A DNA stretch of 64,000 bases from an uncultured bacterium (GCA_958366705.1 CATXCB010000007.1:1-64000), one strand, 5' to 3'. Counted from the stretch's first letter, positions 49,537 to 58,828 are shown. The notes: generated by a model not told the origin, from the letters alone. Made by a program: numbers and translations.

Positions 49537-52371
49537 TCAAGAATGTTCAAGATACTTCTTCAAATATTTTCCAGTATAAGAATCTTTACAATTTATTATA
49601 TCTTGCGGAGTACCCTGCGCCACGATTTTACCTCCATCGACACCCCCCTCCGGACCAAGATCAATAATATGATCAGCTATTTTAATTAAATCAAGATTAT
49701 GCTCAATCATAAGTATAGTATTACCCTGATCTGCCAATGCCTGTAAAATTTTCACCAGCTTATCCAAATCCGCCCAGTGAAGTCCAACAGATGGTTCATC
49801 TAAAAGATAGAGAGTTTTACCGGTTGAGCGTTTATTGAGTTCAGACGCTAGTTTTATACGCTGAGCTTCCCCTCCTGACAGAGTTGTCGCACTCTGCCCG
49901 AGTTTCATATAATCTAAACCTACATCATTCAATGTTTGCAGTTTATTTTTAATTGCCGGAATATTATCAAAAAATTCCAACGCCTCTTTAACACTCATAT
50001 CCAGAACATCTGCAATTGTTTTACCTTTATATTTAACTTCTAAAGTTTCTCGATTATAACGCTTACCTTTACAGATATCACATTTCACATAGACATCTGA
50101 TAAAAAGTTCATTTCAATCTTTAAAAGCCCATCCCCTTTACAAGCCTCACACCTTCCGCCTTTTACATTAAAACTAAACCTGCCCGGTTTATATCCGCGG
50201 ACTTTTGACTCATTTGTTTTTGCAAAAAGTTCTCTAATTGGAGTAAAAACATCGGTATAGGTTGCCGGATTAGAACGAGGAGTTCTTCCGATTGGAGATT
50301 GATCAATATCTATAATCTTATCAATATACTCAAAACCGGTAATCTCATCCACCCCTTGAGGTTTAGGCTTATTTTTTCTCAATTTATGAACAGCATATTC
50401 ATATAATAATTCTTGCATCAAGGTTGATTTGCCGCTGCCGGAGACGCCTGTAAGAATTACAATTTTCCCAAGAGGAATATCTACATTTACATTTTTTAAA
50501 TTATTAAGATGGGCATTTTTAACCTGCAAAAATTGCCCATTACCTTCACGAATTTTTTCAGGAATTGGAATAAATTTTTCCCCGCTCAAATATTTACCGG
50601 TAATAGATTTTTGGGCAGAAATTATATCATCAACACTTCCATGAGCAATAATTTCACCACCGGCAACCCCTGCTCTTGGACCAATATCTACAATATAATC
50701 AGCACTTCTAATTGTATCTTCATCGTGCTCAACAACAATCAATGTATTACCTAAATTTCGAAGCTTAAATAATGTCTTTATAAGCATATCATTATCGCGC
50801 TGATGTAACCCGATTGACGGTTCATCTAAAACATATAAAACCCCGCTCAATCCGCTACCTATTTGAGAAGCCAAACGAATACGCTGAGATTCCCCGCCGG
50901 ACAAAGTTCCTGCCATACGTGCCAGATCCAGATAATGCAAACCAACATCAATTAAAAACTTCAAACGTTCACGAATTTCATCCAATATTTGTTTTGCTAT
51001 TTTCAACTGAAACTCATTTAAATCCAAATACAGGTCAGTTATAAATTGAAATTCATCATCAATAGACATTTTTGTAAATTCATAAATATTTTTATCCCTG
51101 ATTTTTACAGCCAGCGGAAACGGCTTTAACCTTGCACCACCGCAGGCAGGACAAGGCTTTGCGACCATGAATTTTTCAATTTCTTCACGCCAATAGTCCC
51201 CATTTGCATCATTATAACGTTTTTCCAAAAATGGAATAACCCCGATAAAAGGCTGAACATTAGTTTGATATCTATGAGTTCCAAATTGCTGCACTCTAAT
51301 CTTTATAGGCTCTTTAGTTCCATATAAAATAATTTTCTGCTGCTCCAGAGATAAATCTTTAAATGGAGTATCCATATCAATCGAACAAGCCTGACAAACA
51401 GATGCTAATAAGTCACTATAATAAGTAGTTGCGCTTCTTGTTGCCCACGCATAAATTGCCCCCTCATTAAGAGATTTAGACTTATCCGGAACAACTAAAT
51501 CAGGGTCTACAATAAAATCAGCCCCTAATCCGGAACATCTTTCACAAGCACCGTACGGAGCATTGAAAGAAAAAATTCGAGGAGTTAATTCTTCAAAACT
51601 CAAATTGCAATCCGGACATGCCAGCTTTTCACTAAAAACAATTTCCTTATCACCAACGACATCAACAACCATAATCCCGTCAGCCTTTTTTAATGCAATT
51701 TGAACACTATCTGCAATTCTTGATATTGCAGACTCTTTTACAACAATTCTATCAACAACAACACTTATATCGTGCTTTTTAGTCTTGGCAAGCTCAATCT
51801 CATCATCGTCAAGATTGTAAACTTCACCATCAACCTTTACCCGCACAAAACCCTCTTGTTTTAATTCCTCAAATGTAGATGAATATTCCCCTTTTTTACC
51901 CCGAACAATTGGAGCAAGAATCTGAATTTTGACACCCTCACCGAGCTGCAAAATCTTATTAACAATTTCATCAAGAGTTTGAGGTTTTATTTTTTTTCCG
52001 CAGGATGGGCAGTATGGAACTCCAACTCGAGCATACAACAGCCTTAAATAATCATATATTTCAGTAATTGTCCCAACAGTAGAACGCGGATTATTACTTT
52101 TAGATTTCTGATCGATAGATATAGCAGGGGACAGTCCGTCAATATATTCAACATTTGGCTTATCCATCTGCCCCAAGAACTGTCTTGCATAGGTAGATAA
52201 ACTCTCAATATAACGACGTTGACCTTCCGCAAAAATCGTATCAAAAGCCAATGAACTTTTCCCGGAACCTGAGACTCCTGTAAAAACTACAAGTTCATTC
52301 TTTGGAATTTCCAATGACACATTTTTTAAATTATGCTCTTTAGCACCTACTATTTTAATCTTATCAGCCAT
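49537..52371 (-). CDS. uvrA: excinuclease ABC subunit A
   Basis: 944 residues. DNA damage recognition ATPase of nucleotide excision repair. Two ABC cassettes: GVSGSGKSSLAFDT near the start and GVSGSGKSTLMQ near residue 640; signatures LSGGESQRIRLA and LSGGEAQRIKLA. Zinc modules CPSCGKKI, CPDC...CERC and CEACKGDG...CDICKGKRY are intact. uvrB and uvrC are not in the window. Confidence 0.97.
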   Translation of the reverse strand: MADKIKIVGAKEHNLKNVSLEIPKNELVVFTGVSGSGKSSLAFDTIFAEGQRRYIESLSTYARQFLGQMDKPNVEYIDGLSPAISIDQKSKSNNPRSTVGTITEIYDYLRLLYARVGVPYCPSCGKKIKPQTLDEIVNKILQLGEGVKIQILAPIVRGKKGEYSSTFEELKQEGFVRVKVDGEVYNLDDDEIELAKTKKHDISVVVDRIVVKESAISRIADSVQIALKKADGIMVVDVVGDKEIVFSEKLACPDCNLSFEELTPRIFSFNAPYGACERCSGLGADFIVDPDLVVPDKSKSLNEGAIYAWATRSATTYYSDLLASVCQACSIDMDTPFKDLSLEQQKIILYGTKEPIKIRVQQFGTHRYQTNVQPFIGVIPFLEKRYNDANGDYWREEIEKFMVAKPCPACGGARLKPFPLAVKIRDKNIYEFTKMSIDDEFQFITDLYLDLNEFQLKIAKQILDEIRERLKFLIDVGLHYLDLARMAGTLSGGESQRIRLASQIGSGLSGVLYVLDEPSIGLHQRDNDMLIKTLFKLRNLGNTLIVVEHDEDTIRSADYIVDIGPRAGVAGGEIIAHGSVDDIISAQKSITGKYLSGEKFIPIPEKIREGNGQFLQVKNAHLNNLKNVNVDIPLGKIVILTGVSGSGKSTLMQELLYEYAVHKLRKNKPKPQGVDEITGFEYIDKIIDIDQSPIGRTPRSNPATYTDVFTPIRELFAKTNESKVRGYKPGRFSFNVKGGRCEACKGDGLLKIEMNFLSDVYVKCDICKGKRYNRETLEVKYKGKTIADVLDMSVKEALEFFDNIPAIKNKLQTLNDVGLDYMKLGQSATTLSGGEAQRIKLASELNKRSTGKTLYLLDEPSVGLHWADLDKLVKILQALADQGNTILMIEHNLDLIKIADHIIDLGPEGGVDGGKIVAQGTPQDIINCKDSYTGKYLKKYLEHS

Positions 52372-52523
52372 AACAACATGATTATGATACGAGAATAAAC
52401 ATTTTTCAAATATTCTCTCACGAACTTTACAATTCTGGCAAAAAATGATATAATATCGGCAGTCCTAGCCAGATTGAAAAGTTTTTAAATATTGTCCTTT
52501 TTAGCATGAAAGGATAATTAATT

Positions 52524-53177
52524 ATGGGAAAGAAATCTAAATACCCTGAGTACTCAAGCGGAACAATCACTGTTAACGGGAGAGACGTATCTACAACCAA
52601 AAGAGATAAAGATAATAATATTGTAAGTTCTAACTACAATATGTCTAAAACTGAAAAAAAAATATATGATTCAATACAAAACAACCTGTATTCTTCATTA
52701 GGAAATCTTTTCACAATCTCAGATAACCAGAGAAAAGAATGGAACAAACAGTTAAACGCAATAAAACAACAGGGGACAAAGCAAATCGACAGTATTTACA
52801 AACCTATGGAAAACAATCTAAAAAATGATATTTCCGCAAGATTTGGAAATTTGGATAATTCTATTTTCCTTGATAACCTAAACAAAATTACAGACAAAAG
52901 AGCCGAGGCTGTAGCTGATTTAAGCGATAGTATATTAGCAACACAAAACAATTTATATTCCGAAGAACTAAGAAACAGAATAAATACCATAACTCTATTA
53001 AATAATTTAAATTCTGCAATGAATTCAAATATTCTAAACTTTGCAACTGCAGCAAACTCAAATGCAAACTCAGGGAATTCATACAATAATGCTGCATATA
53101 ATGCAAATTCATCTTCTGGTTCCTGGTTTTCAGATGCAATGAGCTTTGGCGGAACAATGCTATCTTTTCTTTCCTGA
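52524..53177 (+). CDS. unknown hydrophilic protein with Asn/Ser-rich C-terminus
   Basis: 217 residues without signal or membrane segments. GKKSKYPEYSSGTITVNGR and a helical middle (SKTEKKIYDSIQNNLYSSL; DNQRKEWNKQLNAIKQQG) precede a low-complexity N/S/A-rich tail that ends SFGGTMLSFLS. AAAGGATAA precedes ATG 52524. The layout recalls hypothetical phage structural or tail-associated proteins, but there are no other phage genes, so this is only a possibility. Confidence 0.65.
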   Translation: MGKKSKYPEYSSGTITVNGRDVSTTKRDKDNNIVSSNYNMSKTEKKIYDSIQNNLYSSLGNLFTISDNQRKEWNKQLNAIKQQGTKQIDSIYKPMENNLKNDISARFGNLDNSIFLDNLNKITDKRAEAVADLSDSILATQNNLYSEELRNRINTITLLNNLNSAMNSNILNFATAANSNANSGNSYNNAAYNANSSSGSWFSDAMSFGGTMLSFLS

Positions 53178-53183
53178 TAGCGC

Positions 53184-53215
53184 AAATAAAGGGGATAGCT
53201 ACCTCCCCTTTATTT
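53184..53215 (+). terminator. terminator after the 52524 gene
   Basis: AAATAAAGGGG - 10 nt - CCCCTTTATTT, followed by TTATA. Confidence 0.8.
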
Positions 53216-53316
53216 TTATAAATGTAAAGATATGTAACAAACTTAACCCTCTTAAGCAAATATTTATTATGTATATACTTTATATATACAAGAGATTAAA
53301 ATAAGAGGACAAACAT

Positions 53317-54546
53317 ATGGGCATTTATGGTATGGGCAAAGCCTTTAATCTAAGGTATGCAAATTCTGGACAATACAGAGCAACACATGTAAAAAGACCA
53401 CCGGCACGACCAATGTGCGGCGGACATGCTGTTTCATTTACAGAAAATACCAATGTAACCATTAAAAATGGACCTAGTGGCTTCTGGGGCTTTTTAGGCG
53501 GTTTCTTCGGCGGGCTGTTTGGAGGCGGCATGGGCGGAGGAATGAGCATGGGTATGGGAATGCCTATGGGTATGCCAATGGGAGGTATGAGCCCGTTCGG
53601 AATGCTGAATACCCAAATGTCCCAAGTGACACCACAAAAACAAAATGGCGATAGACTAGCTGACTTACAAAAAATGTTCCCAGACTGGAATATAGCATCT
53701 GATGGAAATGGTAAATATGATGCTGTAAACAAAGATCAAACTGTTCACCATAGTGGTAATTTTGATGAAATGTGTCAGAAATTACTAAAAAAACCTCCTG
53801 TAGAAAAACAAGGAGATGGTGATAAGAAAGCCAACAATGAGGAGGTTAAGAACGAAGAACAGAAAGAAGAGTCTGAAAAAAAAGTTACCCATGATGACAC
53901 AGCCCAAAAAAAAGTTACCCATGATGACACAGCCAATACTCATCGAAAACAATCAAATAATGACAATTATAATAATACAACAAATGTTAATTCAGCAACA
54001 AATAACAACAATAATAATATTGACAAAACAAAACCAATACGACTAAATATGACCGTTGCATTATCTGGTCCTAGGGGGACAGCAACCGTGGTAACTCCAG
54101 ACGGAAAAACATACAAAGTTAATGTACAAGGAAATCAGAATACGTTATTAGATCAACTAGGCAAAGAAATAATAAAAACATTAAAAGAAGCCGGCTGGAC
54201 TAGCGTAACATTAGAAAATAAAAACTTCAAATGGTCTTCTGATGGAACCGAAGCAAAAGGTGAAGTTGATAGACCTAAAACAACAAAAGCTTGGACAGCT
54301 GAAGAAAAAGCAAAACCTATAAAACTTAATATCTCATTTGCAGTTCGCTCCGGAGGCGGAATAGGAAATAGCGGTTCCGCAACAGTAACAACGCCAGATG
54401 GAAAACTACACCAAGTAACCACAGGTATATCACTAACAGCGACAAGAGCAAGACAAGACTTAGTAAATAAAATGCGAGCAGCATTAAACCAAGCAGGTTG
54501 GACTAGCGTAACATTAGAAAATAAAAACTTTACAGACTGGTCATAA
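53317..54546 (+). CDS. Gly/Met-rich protein with duplicated C-terminal domain
   Basis: 409 residues. In order: a basic N-terminus; a Gly/Phe/Met-rich region (about 50-95) with GGGMGGGMSMGMGMPMG; a folded-looking block (LQKMFPDWNIASDGNGKYD); an acidic/basic linker with two tandem KKVTHDDTA[QN] decapeptides; an Asn-rich spacer; and two copies (about 75 residues each) of a beta domain starting KPI-[RK]-LN and ending AGWTSVTLENKNF. A 32-nt stretch is identical between the domain copies. No signal peptide. An upstream GTATATA...TATATAC palindrome (53270-53289) may be a promoter/operator. Function unknown. Confidence 0.7.
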   Translation: MGIYGMGKAFNLRYANSGQYRATHVKRPPARPMCGGHAVSFTENTNVTIKNGPSGFWGFLGGFFGGLFGGGMGGGMSMGMGMPMGMPMGGMSPFGMLNTQMSQVTPQKQNGDRLADLQKMFPDWNIASDGNGKYDAVNKDQTVHHSGNFDEMCQKLLKKPPVEKQGDGDKKANNEEVKNEEQKEESEKKVTHDDTAQKKVTHDDTANTHRKQSNNDNYNNTTNVNSATNNNNNNIDKTKPIRLNMTVALSGPRGTATVVTPDGKTYKVNVQGNQNTLLDQLGKEIIKTLKEAGWTSVTLENKNFKWSSDGTEAKGEVDRPKTTKAWTAEEKAKPIKLNISFAVRSGGGIGNSGSATVTTPDGKLHQVTTGISLTATRARQDLVNKMRAALNQAGWTSVTLENKNFTDWS

Positions 54547-54568
54547 GTAAACACAATTAAATATATGC

Positions 54569-54603
54569 AAAAAGAATCTCTTAATAATTAAGAGATTCTT
54601 TTT
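54569..54603 (+). terminator. terminator after the Gly/Met-rich protein gene
   Basis: AAAAAGAATCTCTTAAT and its reverse complement around a single A, then T run. Confidence 0.8.
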
Positions 54604-54703
54604 AATTTAAATAAATATTTATAATTACAAAATACGATATTACTAAAGTTCTAAAAAATACAGTCGACATTTAATTATATAAAAAGAAAGGCTGAAAATA
54701 ATT

Positions 54704-54868
54704 ATGGCTCAAATTATTGAAAATGAAAGAAGAATTGTTAGACTATCCGTAGATGATGTTCTGAATATTGTAAGAGAATATCAAAGACTTACGAAAGAAA
54801 GCTGCTGCTATGAACATACCAGAGAAATTTTAAGCAGAAACATTCTATTTATTCCGGAAGATATGTAA
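54704..54868 (+). CDS. tiny protein of unknown function
   Basis: 54 residues: MAQIIENERRIVRLSVDDVL, then NIVREYQRLTKESCCYEHTR and EILSRNILFIPEDM. Charged, predicted helical, with a Cys pair. AGAAAGG lies rather far (about 12 nt) upstream. The VDDVLNIVREYQRL part faintly resembles the TV-x-[DE]-Y-x-x-L motif of the tuf-ychF array. Existence is plausible but not certain. Confidence 0.5.
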   Translation: MAQIIENERRIVRLSVDDVLNIVREYQRLTKESCCYEHTREILSRNILFIPEDM

Positions 54869-54893
54869 GTAAAATACACCAGATATTAAAATT

Positions 54894-54933
54894 GCCCCTC
54901 TCCCATCTATGGGAGAGGGGATGGGGTGAGGGA
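54894..54933 (+). repeat. GC-rich REP-like repeat, copy 2 (left of DUF559)
   Basis: GCCCCTCTCCC - ATCTAT - GGGAGAGGGG and the GGGGTGAGGG tail. Confidence 0.8.
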
Positions 54934-54943
54934 CGAATTATGC

Positions 54944-54949
54944 TATAAT
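54944..54949 (+). promoter_or_regulatory. -10 box of the DUF559 gene
   Basis: TATAAT, 7 nt before ATG 54957, directly after the repeat. Predicts a leaderless mRNA. Confidence 0.5.
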
Positions 54950-54956
54950 AAAACTT

Positions 54957-55295
54957 ATGAAAAGCACTTCCAGAGCAAGATTACTTAGAAAAAACCAAAC
55001 ACCGCAAGAGAGCAAACTGTGGAAATTACTTAGAAACCGAAATTTTCATGGATTAAAATTCAAAAGGCAGCATCCAGTAGGAAAATATATTGTTGACTTC
55101 GTATGCATTGATAAAAAAATAATTATAGAAATTGATGGAGGACAGCACAATACTCCAGATAAAATAAAAACAGATACTAGCAGAACCTTGTATTTAGAAA
55201 GTGAAGGGTATAAAGTTATACGATTTTGGAACAATGAGATAGATAACAATTTTGAAGGAGTATATCTCACTTTGCAAAAACTTTTAGTAGTATAA
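54957..55295 (+). CDS. DUF559 endonuclease-like protein
   Basis: 112 residues of the VSR/DUF559 nuclease-like family. Basic N-terminus SRARLLRKNQTPQESKLW, then FKRQHPVGKYIVDFVCID and the PD-(D/E)XK-type core IIIEIDGGQH, ending VIRFWNNEI. Length is standard. Gene starts 23 nt after one GC-rich repeat and its stop codon touches an inverted copy, so gene plus repeats form a compact unit. Related to Vsr mismatch nucleases by fold; activity unproven. Possibly a passenger or driver of repeat mobility. Confidence 0.85.
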   Translation: MKSTSRARLLRKNQTPQESKLWKLLRNRNFHGLKFKRQHPVGKYIVDFVCIDKKIIIEIDGGQHNTPDKIKTDTSRTLYLESEGYKVIRFWNNEIDNNFEGVYLTLQKLLVV

Positions 55296-55333
55296 CCCTC
55301 ACCCTATCCCTCTCCCGTATACGGGAGAGGGTA
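55295..55333 (-). repeat. GC-rich REP-like repeat, copy 3 (right of DUF559, inverted)
   Basis: ACCCTCACCCTATCCCTCTC, GTATAC centre, GGGAGAGGG: the reverse orientation of copy 2, with GTATAC replacing ATCTAT. Confidence 0.8.
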
Positions 55334-55385
55334 TATATCAAATCATATGCAATATTCTAAAATAACAACACTAGATAATAAAAAT

Positions 55386-55426
55386 TGCCCCTCGCCCATC
55401 TATGGGAGAGGGGGTGGGGTGAGGGA
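55386..55426 (+). repeat. GC-rich REP-like repeat, copy 4
   Basis: GCCCCTCGCCC - ATCTAT - GGGAGAGGG with GGGGTGAGGGAC tail; same orientation as copy 2, almost identical to it. Confidence 0.8.
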
Positions 55427-55515
55427 CTAAATAAAATAAATTTGTAAAACTTCAACAAAAACCACTTTAAATGAAATCCTGTTCATAGTATTATCAGACT
55501 AAAAGGATTTATACT

Positions 55516-56799
55516 ATGCAATTTATTGATAAAGCTAAAATAAAAATCAGTTCAGGCAAAGGCGGTAACGGGGTTGTTGCGTGGCGCCGTGAAAAATTTG
55601 TAGACAGAGGTGGTCCTGCCGGCGGTGACGGAGGAAAAGGCGGAAGCGTATACCTGATAGCTGACGAAGGTTTATCAACTCTTCTTGATTTCACATACCG
55701 CTCAATATTTAAAGCTGATAATGGAGAAAATGGCTTTAAAAAAAGTATGCATGGTAAAAGTGCAAAAGATTTATATATAAAAGTTCCAACCGGAACTATT
55801 GTTAAAGACCTAAAAACAGGAAATATTATTGCGGATTTAACAGAACACGAACAAAAAGTTCTGGTGGCTCAGGGCGGACGCGGCGGACGCGGCAATATAC
55901 ATTTTTGCACACCTCAAAACAGAGCTCCTCAATATTGTGAACCTGGAGAACCGGGAATTGAAAGAGAATTACAATTAGAATTAAAACTATTGGCAGATGT
56001 AGGACTTCTTGGACTGCCTAATGCAGGTAAATCTACATTTATAAGCAGGGTTTCCGCAGCAAAACCAAAAATTGCGGACTATCCATTTACTACTATAGTC
56101 CCAAATCTTGGAGTTGTAAGAAAACATAACGGAGATGGCTATGTAATAGCAGATATTCCGGGATTAATAGAAGGAGCATCAGAAGGTATCGGACTCGGGC
56201 ACGACTTCTTGAGACACGTTGAAAGATGCAGATTTCTTTTGCACATTGTTGATGGAACAGAAGAAAATCCTATAAAAAATTACCAGATTATAAATGAAGA
56301 ATTAGCAAAATATTCAGAAAAACTATCAAATTTATATCAGGTAGTCGCTATAAATAAAATTGATTCCATAGAGTCTGATAGACTTGAAGAATTAAAACAG
56401 GAATTCAATAATCTGGGAGTAGAAGTATTTTGTATATCTGCTGTAACCGGAGACAAACTGGAAGAACTAAAAAATGAATTAGAACACAAGGTTGATACAA
56501 TAGAAAAACCAGAGCCTGAAGTTGTAATTGAAGAAGATTTAGAAGCAACAAACAATGACGATGGATATTGGGAAGTTCACAAATTGAACAAAAATACCTA
56601 TATGGTAACTGGCGGCAGAATAATAAGAATATCACAGGTCACTGATTCAAGAAGTACTGAACAGGTTATAAGATTCCAAAATATAATGATAAGTATGGGC
56701 ATTATGGATGAACTTAAACATCTTGGAGTTCAAAATGGAGATACCATTATAGTAGGGAAACTTGAACTTGAATACTGGGACGATGAAGTGTATAAATAA
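55516..56799 (+). CDS. obg: GTPase Obg/CgtA
   Basis: 427 residues. Ribosome assembly and stress-linked GTPase. N-terminal Obg glycine-rich fold (SSGKGGNGVVAWRREKF, GGPAGGDGGKGGSVYL, QGGRGGRGN), G domain with GLPNAGKSTFISRVS, DIPGLIEGASEGIGLGHDFL and INKIDS, then the C-terminal OCT domain. Followed by a small zinc-ribbon gene and a radical-SAM gene on the same strand. Confidence 0.97.
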   Translation: MQFIDKAKIKISSGKGGNGVVAWRREKFVDRGGPAGGDGGKGGSVYLIADEGLSTLLDFTYRSIFKADNGENGFKKSMHGKSAKDLYIKVPTGTIVKDLKTGNIIADLTEHEQKVLVAQGGRGGRGNIHFCTPQNRAPQYCEPGEPGIERELQLELKLLADVGLLGLPNAGKSTFISRVSAAKPKIADYPFTTIVPNLGVVRKHNGDGYVIADIPGLIEGASEGIGLGHDFLRHVERCRFLLHIVDGTEENPIKNYQIINEELAKYSEKLSNLYQVVAINKIDSIESDRLEELKQEFNNLGVEVFCISAVTGDKLEELKNELEHKVDTIEKPEPEVVIEEDLEATNNDDGYWEVHKLNKNTYMVTGGRIIRISQVTDSRSTEQVIRFQNIMISMGIMDELKHLGVQNGDTIIVGKLELEYWDDEVYK

Positions 56800-56873
56800 T
56801 ACACATTATTGCATATTCACCTAAATAATGATAAAATCATATTGTCAACAGTTTATGAAAAGAGGGTAAATTT

Positions 56874-57047
56874 ATGGCAAGACTTATAAGACCAACATGG
56901 GCAGTAAGATGCGTTCAATCAGGATGTAAATGCTTGTTTGAGGTTGCAAAATTAGAAGATGGGAAACAACAGGAAGTAGTTTGTCCAAATTGCGGTGAAC
57001 ATTATGTTTATCCAATTTATGACAACGACGAAAATGAACAAAAATAA
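56874..57047 (+). CDS. small zinc-ribbon protein
   Basis: 57 residues: MARLIRPTWAVRCVQSGCKC at the start, a middle VAKLEDGKQQEVVC and PNCGEHYVYPIYDNDE. Two Cys pairs (CVQSGC, CPNC) suggest a Zn ribbon. AGAGGG Shine-Dalgarno 7 nt before ATG 56874; its stop is 2 nt before the radical-SAM start, so they are coupled. Function unknown. Confidence 0.75.
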   Translation: MARLIRPTWAVRCVQSGCKCLFEVAKLEDGKQQEVVCPNCGEHYVYPIYDNDENEQK

Positions 57048-57049
57048 AA

Positions 57050-57982
57050 ATGTACTTTAATAACACAGACAAAAGATACAACCAGTTTAGTGCATATTTG
57101 AAAAACAAATTCGGAGCAAAAGTATATAAAATTACTCTTGATGCAGGTTTTTCATGTCCGAATAGAGACGGAACAATATCCACAGGCGGTTGTATTTTTT
57201 GTGATGATGGAGGGAGTTTTTCACAAGCTCATTCAAACCTGTTATCAATAGAAGAACAGGTAAAAATCGGAGCTAAAACCCTTCACGACAGATTTAAAGC
57301 TGAAAAATTTATGTCATATTTTCAAGCTTATACAAATACCTATAAACCGGTTAACGAACTTGAAAAGATTTATAAATCAGCCCTTACACATCCGGATATT
57401 ATAGGACTGTCAATCGGAACAAGACCGGACTGTGTAGATGAAGAAAAACTAAATCTTATCTCGGATATAAGTAAAGACTATTACACTTGGATTGAGTACG
57501 GGCTGCAATCCATACATGATAGGACATTACAAAAAATAAACCGCGGTCATGATTTTGATTGTTTCTTACGAGGATACGAAAAAACAAAAGAAAAAGGAAT
57601 AAATGTTTGTGTCCATGTAATATTTGGACTATGGGAAACCAGAGATGAAATTCTGCAAACCGCGCAAAAACTTGCAGAACTAAAAGTTGATGGTGTAAAA
57701 ATTCACATGCTCTGCGCTTTACAAAATACAAAACTTGCAAAACTATATGAAAATAAAGAAATCGACTTTATATCGGAAGAAGAATATGTAAATTTAGTTT
57801 GCGATTTTTTAGAAATATTACCACCAGAAACAACCATTCACAGACTTGCAGGCAATGGATTAAAAAAGAACTTAATTGCTCCTCGCTGGCTCGGAGCCAA
57901 GCTAGACTGCCTAAATAAAATTGACAGAGAATTTATTAAAAGAAATTCATTTCAAGGCTCCAAAAACCCTTTACAAACATAA
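57050..57982 (+). CDS. TIGR01212-type radical SAM protein (YhcC-like)
   Basis: 310 residues. Cluster-binding cysteines in SCPNRDGTISTGGCIFCDDG (C-x-n-C-x-x-C), preceded by KVYKITLDAGF. SIGTRPDCVD, YGLQSIHDRTLQKINRGHD and HVIFGLWETRDE are the YhcC family signatures, as is THRLAGNG-like TIHRLAGNGLKKNLIAPRW near the end. Predicted [4Fe-4S]/SAM enzyme of unknown substrate. Confidence 0.9.
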   Translation: MYFNNTDKRYNQFSAYLKNKFGAKVYKITLDAGFSCPNRDGTISTGGCIFCDDGGSFSQAHSNLLSIEEQVKIGAKTLHDRFKAEKFMSYFQAYTNTYKPVNELEKIYKSALTHPDIIGLSIGTRPDCVDEEKLNLISDISKDYYTWIEYGLQSIHDRTLQKINRGHDFDCFLRGYEKTKEKGINVCVHVIFGLWETRDEILQTAQKLAELKVDGVKIHMLCALQNTKLAKLYENKEIDFISEEEYVNLVCDFLEILPPETTIHRLAGNGLKKNLIAPRWLGAKLDCLNKIDREFIKRNSFQGSKNPLQT

Positions 57983-58114
57983 ATTAATGTGAAATAATAT
58001 ATATGTTTCATTGTAACATTTTGTTAATGGTAATTAAGTGTGTTAGCAAAAAATATTTTTCATCGGTATTATACTAATGAAATTTATTTTAGATTTAGGT
58101 AGTGGAGAAAAAAT

Positions 58115-58801
58115 ATGTTAACTATTCAACCAAGATTCACTCAACAGGCATCCAGAACAGTCCAATTTAGAGGAAATGAAGAATACCTTAATGAAGAAAC
58201 TTACAACCAGAAAAAATCGTACTATCAAAGACAAAAAGAAGGATTTGAAGAGATTTTGAACGATGAAAATGTTCCTGCAGGAATGAAAAAAGGAGCTAAA
58301 GTTTGTAAAATAGCTTCAGAAGGAATTCTTGAAGGCTGGGCTGTAACCTGGGCTGCAACTAAAGGCGGAAAATTTTTAAAATCAACTTTTGTAAAAGCAT
58401 TAAATTCAAAATTTGCCAAGTGGACTGCAGAAATGCTTTCACCTGTCGGCAAAGGATTAAAAACTTCAGCTCAAAAACTTATGGAATCACTATCTAATAA
58501 AACAACTAACATTAAACAATCCAAATTTGTAAATAAACTTTTAGAAAACTTAAACAAAACTAAAGCAGGTCAGCTTGTTCTAAATGCTGCTAAAACTGTC
58601 GGCAAAGGATTAAAGACTGCACTTACTTTTGTAAAAAATCTTGGACAAAAAATTATAAGCCCATTAAAAGATTTAACATATGATAAAGCTGCAAAAGCAA
58701 CAGCCCGAACTCTTGGAGTCGGCTCAGGACTTGCAGGAGCATATAGTGCTGCCAGAACGCCAAACGATGACCAAATCTTAGATGAATTTGAACAGGCATA
58801 A
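58115..58801 (+). CDS. unknown protein with N-terminal VQFRGN motif
   Basis: 228 residues, strongly basic and Lys/Ala/Leu-rich, predicted helical. N-terminus MLTIQPRFTQQASRTVQFRG contains the F-x-G motif without a signal peptide. Repeated TVGKGLKTA, VGKGLKTSAQKL and AAKTVGKGLK blocks suggest amphipathic helical repeats. GGAG precedes the start. It is followed 27 nt later by a gene of similar character. Unknown function. Confidence 0.65.
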   Translation: MLTIQPRFTQQASRTVQFRGNEEYLNEETYNQKKSYYQRQKEGFEEILNDENVPAGMKKGAKVCKIASEGILEGWAVTWAATKGGKFLKSTFVKALNSKFAKWTAEMLSPVGKGLKTSAQKLMESLSNKTTNIKQSKFVNKLLENLNKTKAGQLVLNAAKTVGKGLKTALTFVKNLGQKIISPLKDLTYDKAAKATARTLGVGSGLAGAYSAARTPNDDQILDEFEQA

Positions 58802-58828
58802 AAACTGATTTTAGTTGAGGACAAAATA

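Noticed and set aside
53325..53732. 135-codon minus-strand frame rich in Pro/Ile
   Set aside because: Complement of the Gly/Met-rich region of the gene at 53317; composition artefact.
52524..54546. prophage remnant
   Set aside because: Two unknown low-complexity proteins recall phage structural proteins, but no integrase, terminase, portal, capsid or attachment site is present.
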